58,000 nt of DNA from an uncultured Bacteroides sp. (lineage in GTDB: Bacteria > Bacteroidota > Bacteroidia > Bacteroidales > Bacteroidaceae). The position numbers and the translations under genes are program-made. Of the stretch, positions 52,801-58,000 are shown one piece after another (the first letter of the stretch is position 1; each line of letters begins with the position of its first letter). The stretch lies in contig CAUEFX010000019.1 of NCBI GenBank assembly GCA_958477465.1, positions 1 to 58,000 on the forward strand. Direction: 5' to 3'. The notes under the pieces are model-generated. The model saw only the letters and a list, made by a program, of their open reading frames with translations. It was not told where the DNA came from and did not search any database.

Positions 52801-52918
52801 GGAATTGCAAAAGCCGTTATCAATAGCCATGATAGGGGCTATGTTTATAGGTACACTGGTCAGTTTGTTTTTTATTCCGTTGGTTTATTGGTTTATTTAT
52901 AAGGAGAAGAAGATATGA
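49844..52918 (+). CDS. RND efflux permease 1
   Basis: The 1024-residue inner-membrane transporter has the AcrB/CzcA layout: 12 helices in two halves with two large periplasmic loops (about 30-330 and 545-860). The start MIKFLIQRPIAVLMAFTACF is typical. The proton-relay helix reads LALGMMIDNSIIVTENI: the first Asp of the Asp-Asp pair of AcrB is kept, the second is Asn, as in several other RND families. It uses proton flow to push substrate through the adaptor and TolC. Substrate unknown; the context suggests the peptides or lipidated products. Confidence 0.92.
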   Translation: MIKFLIQRPIAVLMAFTACFIVGLITYFTLPVSLLPDIAIPEITVQISASNTSARELENTVIKQIRQQLIQVSSLKDMTSEAHDGTGIIRLSFDYGTNTDLAFIEVNEKIDAAMNYLPKDTDRPKVVKASVTDIPVFYLNLTLKSDSAYMPTDQQAFLKLCAFSESVIKRRIEQLPEVAMVDVTGLLERQVQVIPDRDKMVQIGFSISDIETVLKRNNVEPGSMTVRDGYYEYNIKFSTLLRTAEDVENICFRKEGRIIRLKEFCRVAVVPVKENGVSVSNGKRAVTLAIIKQADENMDNMKQALDHTMSYFKRVYPDIEFSVSRNQTELLDYTISNLQQNLSLGFVFICLVAVLFLGDVKSPFIIGISMVVSIIISFFFFYLFKMSLNIISLSGLILALGMMIDNSIIVTENISQYRERGYSLRRACVAGTTEVITPMLSSSLTTVAVFVPLIFMSGIAGAIFFDQAFSVTVGLMVSYFTGIILLPILYVLVYRTGMKTRKWKWLSLKINNPFKAHTLDRFYDKGIDWVFGHKTLNVIFCIVSFPLCVFFFYFIDKERMPEIDENELITRIEWNEDIHLEENQRRVDELFYELQRKTVEQTASIGQQDFILNREQELSSSEAELYFKTERTEQIVPLQQMIYRKLKERYPLAVISFSPPKTVFEKLFVTGEADIVAELYARNKSKAVEVGTLRDLERTLGQRTGIAPTGIAFQNQLNISIEKEKLLLYGISYEEVERVLKTAFKKNSVSMLHSFQQYLPINIAGEERTINTMLQEMLIETDATKGDTKSYVPLREVIKVSFSEDLKSITAGRNGEYIPFRFYGVKEGEKLMSDVKTVVNETGEWETGFSGSFFSNRKMLDELLVILFISILLMYFILAAQFESFIQPLIVLLEIPIDVAFALMLLWICGHTLNLMSAIGLIVTCGIIINDSILKLDAINELRKAGTPLMEAIHEAGRRRLRPIIMTSLTTILAMVPLLFSFDMGSELQKPLSIAMIGAMFIGTLVSLFFIPLVYWFIYKEKKI

Positions 52919-54405
52919 GGAAAGTGATGATATATGCTGTTGTGTGTGTTTTGGGGTGTATGTCGGTACAGGCGCAAGAGAAGATAAAACTGGATTTGCA
53001 GCATACCATTGAATTGGCAAATGACAGTTCGCTGGAAATGTTTCGTACACATAATATGTATTTGTCCGGTTATTGGGAGTATCGCACTTATAAGGCCAAT
53101 CGCCTGCCCAGTCTGACATTGAGTCTGACACCGGCGGAGTATAACCGGGATATTACGAAGCGTTATGACTCTGGACAGGATCTGGATATATACCGTAGCC
53201 AGCAGTCCTATTCCGCTTCCGGTGGATTGGCTGTCAGGCAGAATTTTGATTTGACAGGCGGTACGTTTTATTTGGAATCCAAGTTGGGGTATATGCGTAA
53301 TTTCGGTGAAAAGACTTCGACTCAGTTTACCAGTATACCGGTGAGGTTGGGATATTCGCAAAGTCTTGTAGGGTATAATTCCTTTAAATGGGAACGGAAG
53401 ATTGAACCTTTGAAATATGAGAAGGTGAAGAAGGAATTTATTTATAATGTGGAAGCTGTGTCGGAAAAGGCTACTACTTATTTTTTCAATCTGGCAATGG
53501 CACAAGTTGAATACGACTTGGCACGGGAGAATCTGCTATCTTCGGATACGCTGTATCGTATTGGAGTGCAACGGCTCAAAATTGCTGCTATTTCACAAGC
53601 AGATTTGCTGACACTGAAATTGGATAAGGTAAATGCCGGGAATACTTTACAGGCGAAAGCAAGTTCGTTAAAGCGTGCTATGTTCTCATTCGCTTCGTTC
53701 CTTAATATAGACAAAAATATACACATAGAACTGGAATTACCTGTACGGGCACAGGAGATAACGATATCGGTGGATAAGGCCTTAAGATTGGTAAGGGATA
53801 ATAATCCGGAGCTACTGGAATTAAAGCAGAACATATTGGAAGCGGAACGGAATGTAGATAAGACGAAAAAGGAATCCCGTTTCAATGTCAGCCTGAATGC
53901 CAGTGTCGGTTTCAACCAGGTGGCGGATAATGTGGGAGATGTATATCACCAACCGTTACAGCAGGATTTGGTAGCTGTCAGTCTGTCTATTCCTTTGGTA
54001 GACTGGGGAGTTAAGAAAGGGAAATATAATATGGCACGGAATAATCTGAATGTGGTGAAGATCTCGGCAAAACAAAGTGAAATTAATATAGAAGAGGAAT
54101 TGATTATGACAGTGAATGATTTTAATATTCAGCAGGCTTTGGTCAACAGTGCAGAAGAAGCGCTGGACTTGTCCGTGTTGGCCTATAATGAAACCCGGCA
54201 AAGGTTTATTATCGGTAAAGCGGATATCAACAGTCTGACATTGTCATTGAACCGTCAGCAGTCGGCACAACGGAATTATATCTCTGCTTTGCAGAACTAT
54301 TGGCTGAATTATTATAAGATACGCAAACTGACTCTGCATGATTTTGCTTCCGGTTTTTCATTGGCCGATAAGTTTGACTTTGCCGGAGGAAAGCTGGTGA
54401 AATAG
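52915..54405 (+). CDS. TolC-family outer-membrane channel of the RND system
   Basis: The 496-residue protein overlaps the RND1 stop by 4 bp. Signal peptide (about 1-21, ending SVQAQ). Two OEP repeats with long helices (about 165-265 and 350-470) and strand segments such as YWEYRTYKANRLPSLTLSLTP. It is a distant homologue of the TolC at 21749 (shared YWEYRTxxA segment), but belongs to the RND operon. Confidence 0.92.
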   Translation: MRKVMIYAVVCVLGCMSVQAQEKIKLDLQHTIELANDSSLEMFRTHNMYLSGYWEYRTYKANRLPSLTLSLTPAEYNRDITKRYDSGQDLDIYRSQQSYSASGGLAVRQNFDLTGGTFYLESKLGYMRNFGEKTSTQFTSIPVRLGYSQSLVGYNSFKWERKIEPLKYEKVKKEFIYNVEAVSEKATTYFFNLAMAQVEYDLARENLLSSDTLYRIGVQRLKIAAISQADLLTLKLDKVNAGNTLQAKASSLKRAMFSFASFLNIDKNIHIELELPVRAQEITISVDKALRLVRDNNPELLELKQNILEAERNVDKTKKESRFNVSLNASVGFNQVADNVGDVYHQPLQQDLVAVSLSIPLVDWGVKKGKYNMARNNLNVVKISAKQSEINIEEELIMTVNDFNIQQALVNSAEEALDLSVLAYNETRQRFIIGKADINSLTLSLNRQQSAQRNYISALQNYWLNYYKIRKLTLHDFASGFSLADKFDFAGGKLVK

Positions 54406-54481
54406 ACAATGTTCCGATGGAACGGATGTCGGTGTGTCATAAAAATGTAATGGATATTGTTTCTAAAACAGAGTGAATACA

Positions 54482-57400
54482 ATGAATCGAAATGCGAAAC
54501 AGGGTGCTTCCGCCTTTACACTGATTGTTGCTTTTATTTGTGTGGCATTGGTGGGAGTGGCCTTGCTGCCGTTATTGCCCGTTAAATTGAGTCCTTCTCA
54601 TACATTACCCGGATTTACGGTGAGATTCAGTATGCCGGGAACCTCGGCACGGGTGGTTGAAATGGAGGCCACCAGCAGGCTGGAAGCTATGTTGGCAAGG
54701 ATTCGGGGAATTCGGAAAATAAATTCTACTTCGGGTAATGGTCGGGGGAGTATTACTATCGAACTGGATAAGCATGCCGATGTGGATGCCGTTCGTTTTG
54801 AGGCTTCTACTGTGATCCGGCAAACTTGGCCGGAACTTCCGGACGGGGTCAGTTATCCTTATTTGCAGATGAAACGGACAGATAGCAAATCGTCGGGACC
54901 GTTTATTTCATTTACTCTGAATGCTCCTTCTACTCCTATCTTGATTCAGCAATATGCCGAAGAGTATATCAAACCCCGGTTGGCACGTATTCCGGGTATT
55001 TATAAGATTGATATCCGTGGGGCTACTCCGATGGAGTGGCGATTGGAATATGACAGTGAGCTGTTGAGGCAATCGGGCGTAAGTTTAGGTGAGATCCAGC
55101 AAGCTGTGAACCGGCATTTCCGAAAAGAATTTTTAGGAACTTGTGACTGGGAGGCGGCTGAGGGGCAGGAACAGTGGATACGTTTGGCGATCGTGCCGCA
55201 GTACGAGAACACAGAATTCGAACCGTCGGCTGTATTGGTAAAATCATCTCAGGGGAAACTGATATCCTTGAATGAATTGGTAAAGATGACGTATATGGAG
55301 GAAGAGCCTCAGAGTTACTATCGGATCAATGGGTTGAATTCTATTTATCTCTCTGTGACAGCGGAAGAGACAGCCAACCAGTTGCAGGTGAGTAAACTGG
55401 TAAACGCTGAAATGCAGGAGATTGAAAGTGTGTTACCTGTCGGATATGAGGTACATATCGGATATGATGCCACAGAGTATATTCATGAGGAGTTGGATAA
55501 AATTTACTTGCGTACAGGATTGACAGTATTGATTCTGTTGATATTCGTGTGGCTCATCACTTTCAATTTCCGCTATTTGTTCCTGATCGTTGTCAGTTTG
55601 TGTGTGAATATGGCAGTTGCCGTTATCTTTTATTATTTGTTCGGATTGGAGATGCAACTGTATTCACTGGCGGGCATTACGGTTTCATTGAATCTGATTA
55701 TAGATAATACAATTGTGATGACCGATCATTTTCTGCGCCGACGGAATCTGAAAGTATTTATGTCTATTTTGGCGGCTACTCTGACAACGATGGGAGCGTT
55801 GGTGATTGTCTTTTTTCTTGATGAGAAGATACGGCTGAACCTTCAGGATTTTGCAGCAGTGGTGATGATTAACCTGGCAGTATCCTTGTTTGTTGCACTG
55901 TTCTTTGTACCTTCCCTGATCGGGAAGATCGGATTGAAAAAAAGAGAACGTAGAAATCGGAATTCTAAACGGCTCCGACGAATAAGAAGGGGAATACATC
56001 GCTTCCCTGTATATTTCAGTCGTGTTTACGGAGGATTGATACAAGGATTGTGCCGTTGGCGTGTCGTTGTCTGTGTTTTACTGATGTTACTTTTCGGGCT
56101 TCCGGTCTTTCTGCTTCCCGAAAAGCTGGAAGGAGAAGGTTGGGGAGCGCAAGCCTATAACAAGACTCTGGGCACTCCCACCTATAAGGATAAGATAAAG
56201 CCGGTAGTTGATAAGGTATTGGGAGGAAGTTTGCGCTTGTTTATCCAGAAGGTGTACGAGGGTAGTTATTTTACGCGTAAAGAAGAGGTCGTTTTGTATG
56301 CCAATGCCACCCTTCCTAATGGGAGTACTCTCGAACAGATGAATGTCCTGATGAAAAAAATGGAAACTTACCTGAGTCAGTTTAAAGAAATCAGACAATT
56401 TCAGACTAATATACAGAACGCCCGCCGGGCCGGTATCAGTATCTCTTTTACGAAAGAGCATCAGAACAGCGGTTTTCCCTATATGCTGAAAGCGAATATA
56501 ATTAGTAAGGCTCTTCAGTTGGGAGGTGGTAGCTGGGGTGTTTATGGTTTGGAAGATCAGGGGTTCAGTAATGATGTGCGCGAGAGCGCCGGTTCTTTTC
56601 AAGTCAGGATGTATGGTTACAACTATGACGAGCTTTACCATTGGGCGGAACTGTTGAAAAAGAAACTGTTGGCGCACCGGCGTATCAAGGAGGTCATTAT
56701 TAATTCTGAGTTTTCTTGGTGGAAAGATGATTATCAGGAGTTTTATTTTGATTTGAATAGAGAGCGGATGGCGCAGGAGGGCATTTCGGCTGAGTCTTTG
56801 TTTGCTGCCATTCGTCCGGTATTTGGCAAGAATGTGGAGGTAGGAGCGGTAATGACCGAAAACGGGAGGGAGAAAGTTTGTTTATCATCCCGGCAGTCTG
56901 ATGAATATGATATATGGGCAATGCGGCATTTTCCGGTTGTGATGGGAGATAAAGTTTGTAAACTTTCTGAGCTGGCTACTGTGGAGAAAGGGCAGGCACC
57001 GCAACAAGTGGTGAAAGAGAATCAACAGTACCGTTTATGCCTGCAATATGAGTATATCGGTTCTTCAGAGCAGGGGCGTAAAATCCTTAAACGCGAATTG
57101 GGGGAGTTTAATGAGCTGTTGCCTATGGGCTATACAGCTGAGGATGTCGGTAGGGATTTCCGATGGGGAGAAAAGGATAATAAGCAGTACTTGCTGTTAT
57201 CAATAGTCATTTCGATCATTTTCTTTATTACCGGCATTTTGTTTAATTCTTTAAAACAGCCGTTAGCGATTATATTTGTGATTCCGATATCTTATATCGG
57301 TGTGTTCCTTACTTTTTATTGGTTTAAGCTGAATTTTGATCAGGGTGGTTTTGCTTCTTTTGTCTTATTATGCGGTATTACGGTGAATGCCAGTATTTAT

Positions 57401-57676
57401 ATACTGAATGAATACAATGCCATTTGTCGTTGTTTTCCGGCTATGCCTCCTCTTCGGGCCTATGTAAAAGCCTGGAATGTGAAGATCATACCTGTTTTTC
57501 TGACTGTAGTTTCCACTATCTTGGGATTTATTCCTTTCATGATCGGTACTGATAAAGAGGCATTCTGGTTTCCTTTGGCTGCTGGTACGATAGGTGGGCT
57601 GGTCATGTCTGTGATAGGGATCTTTATCTTCCTGCCGATATTTACTTTGAATTTTAAACACAGAATACACAGGTAA
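54482..57676 (+). CDS. RND efflux permease 2
   Basis: The 1064-residue protein is from ATG 54482; the GTG at 54473 is also possible. It shares RND topology with RND1 but has diverged strongly: the helix 4 relay segment is LNLIIDNTIVMTDHF, again Asp followed by Asn. It lies 76 bp after the TolC gene in the same orientation. Two different RND permeases with one adaptor and one channel recall the MdtBC-type heteromeric pumps. Alternatively it could work alone. Confidence 0.9.
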   Translation: MNRNAKQGASAFTLIVAFICVALVGVALLPLLPVKLSPSHTLPGFTVRFSMPGTSARVVEMEATSRLEAMLARIRGIRKINSTSGNGRGSITIELDKHADVDAVRFEASTVIRQTWPELPDGVSYPYLQMKRTDSKSSGPFISFTLNAPSTPILIQQYAEEYIKPRLARIPGIYKIDIRGATPMEWRLEYDSELLRQSGVSLGEIQQAVNRHFRKEFLGTCDWEAAEGQEQWIRLAIVPQYENTEFEPSAVLVKSSQGKLISLNELVKMTYMEEEPQSYYRINGLNSIYLSVTAEETANQLQVSKLVNAEMQEIESVLPVGYEVHIGYDATEYIHEELDKIYLRTGLTVLILLIFVWLITFNFRYLFLIVVSLCVNMAVAVIFYYLFGLEMQLYSLAGITVSLNLIIDNTIVMTDHFLRRRNLKVFMSILAATLTTMGALVIVFFLDEKIRLNLQDFAAVVMINLAVSLFVALFFVPSLIGKIGLKKRERRNRNSKRLRRIRRGIHRFPVYFSRVYGGLIQGLCRWRVVVCVLLMLLFGLPVFLLPEKLEGEGWGAQAYNKTLGTPTYKDKIKPVVDKVLGGSLRLFIQKVYEGSYFTRKEEVVLYANATLPNGSTLEQMNVLMKKMETYLSQFKEIRQFQTNIQNARRAGISISFTKEHQNSGFPYMLKANIISKALQLGGGSWGVYGLEDQGFSNDVRESAGSFQVRMYGYNYDELYHWAELLKKKLLAHRRIKEVIINSEFSWWKDDYQEFYFDLNRERMAQEGISAESLFAAIRPVFGKNVEVGAVMTENGREKVCLSSRQSDEYDIWAMRHFPVVMGDKVCKLSELATVEKGQAPQQVVKENQQYRLCLQYEYIGSSEQGRKILKRELGEFNELLPMGYTAEDVGRDFRWGEKDNKQYLLLSIVISIIFFITGILFNSLKQPLAIIFVIPISYIGVFLTFYWFKLNFDQGGFASFVLLCGITVNASIYILNEYNAICRCFPAMPPLRAYVKAWNVKIIPVFLTVVSTILGFIPFMIGTDKEAFWFPLAAGTIGGLVMSVIGIFIFLPIFTLNFKHRIHR

Positions 57677-57729
57677 TTCCGCTGATTCCTTATGTGAATG
57701 GCACTGGATGGGGGGATATAATTCTTGAT

Positions 57730-57745
57730 GTACTATTGTATAACA
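57730..57745. repeat. 16-bp direct repeat, right copy
   Basis: GTACTATTGTATAACA, identical to 37065-37080. It lies between the last RND gene and the terminator of the RNase E/G-type gene, at the end of the island. Confidence 0.4.
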
Positions 57746-57747
57746 AA

Positions 57748-57774
57748 GAAAGGCAACTGAACAGGTTGCCTTTC
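57748..57774 (-). terminator. Terminator of the RNase E/G-type gene
   Basis: GAAAGGCAAC (57748-57757) pairs perfectly with GTTGCCTTTC (57765-57774) around a 7-nt loop. Read on the minus strand the stem is followed by TTTGTT, a modest U-tract, just after the gene stop at 57780. It could also stop RND transcripts from the other side. Confidence 0.75.
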
Positions 57775-57779
57775 CTCTA

Positions 57780-58000
57780 TCACTTAATCTCGATTTCTTC
57801 CTTCATGTCGATCTCCTCTCCGTTGGAATCATAGAATACGTATTCCAGGAAAGCGAGTTTCTGACTCGGAATAATCTTAATGCCGAATCCGTATTTCATC
57901 TGCCATTTGCGTTTCAGAGAGACGAGTCCCTGATTGACATACGCAGCGATGTACGGGTGGATGTGTAACGAGAATTTCTTTATCTTCAATTTGTTGACCA
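57780..58000 (-). CDS. RNase E/G-family ribonuclease, C-terminal fragment (cut by window edge)
   Basis: An open frame enters at the right edge and ends TGA at 57780-57782, giving about 73 residues. The tail FSLHIHPYIAAYVNQGLVSL and KYGFGIKIIPSQKLAFLEYV is like the end of Bacteroides Rne/Rng ribonucleases (RNase G), in my memory of the family. These process rRNA and turn over mRNA. The reading continues beyond 58000, so the start is not visible. Identification rests on the last domain only. Confidence 0.65.
   Translation of the reverse strand, partial: VNKLKIKKFSLHIHPYIAAYVNQGLVSLKRKWQMKYGFGIKIIPSQKLAFLEYVFYDSNGEEIDMKEEIEIK

Noticed and set aside
1..58000. A CRISPR array to go with the tracrRNA-like gene
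   Set aside because: I saw no second copy of the 161-183 repeat-like sequence; the other repeats are dyads or foldbacks without regularly spaced unique spacers.

Overview
The window is chromosomal DNA from a Bacteroides-type gut bacterium. The signs are: NVEALA peptide genes, 6-bladed beta-propeller and DUF1573 lipoproteins, aspartate 4-decarboxylase with an AspT antiporter, a PL1-like pectate lyase, an AAA/DUF4143 ATPase, MacB/FtsX permease batteries, TAnnTTTG-type promoter boxes, and intergenic repeats of the CCTCTCCCCAACCCTCTCC type. The species cannot be fixed from the sequence alone. Genes were called by reading translations, motifs and spacing; no database search was possible.

Layout. 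(1) 1-860: wreck of a type II CRISPR-Cas locus. A tracrRNA-like gene with its own terminator lies on the minus strand, next to a cas9 start that stops after 34 codons, followed by a foldback array of short dyads. (2) 863-7333: housekeeping and stress genes: HAD hydrolase, EamA exporter, GNAT, RclA-like flavoprotein disulfide reductase, AraC regulator with cytidine deaminase, and a glucosaminidase/LysM wall hydrolase. (3) 7525-26030: a dispersed efflux system. It comprises an HlyD adaptor, an ABC ATPase with four MacB/FtsX-type permeases in an A-B-A-B order, a TolC, and an NtrC-type response regulator with an NtrB-like kinase. Three separate transcription units (adaptor, ABC operon, tolC) each carry a TGTYCR-N4-CGRACA dyad exactly 54.5 bp upstream of a sigma-54-like -24/-12 element, so the linked NtrC-type regulator very probably controls all three. 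A pectate lyase, gene remnants, an AAA/DUF4143 ATPase with two large palindromes at its promoter, and an orphan sensor kinase are interspersed. (4) 26033-29745: aspT-aspD, an aspartate decarboxylation/antiport pair, separated by a repeat-rich spacer. (5) 30177-36986: a translationally coupled operon built on myo-inositol-1-phosphate synthase, with a nucleotidyltransferase, an ATP-grasp protein, a CDP-alcohol phosphotransferase, a flippase-like membrane protein and a HAD protein. It looks like an inositol phospholipid pathway that goes through an activated (CDP-) inositol. (6) 37010-57745: an island of about 20 kb whose first 7 kb is clearly AT-richer than its surroundings.

The island encodes a membrane-tethered winged-helix regulator and two NVEALA peptides with a shared 43-residue leader and unrelated C-termini (one with six cysteines). 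It also has three propeller lipoproteins (one frameshifted), a CxxC/DUF1573 lipoprotein, a dedicated signal peptidase I, a transglutaminase-like lipoprotein, an O-antigen-ligase-like protein cut off from its TPR tail by a frameshift, and an adaptor + two RND pumps + TolC. I read it as a peptide maturation and export system. This is the most interesting part of the window and its function is unknown. (7) 57780-58000: the 3' end of an RNase E/G-type gene on the minus strand, cut by the window edge.
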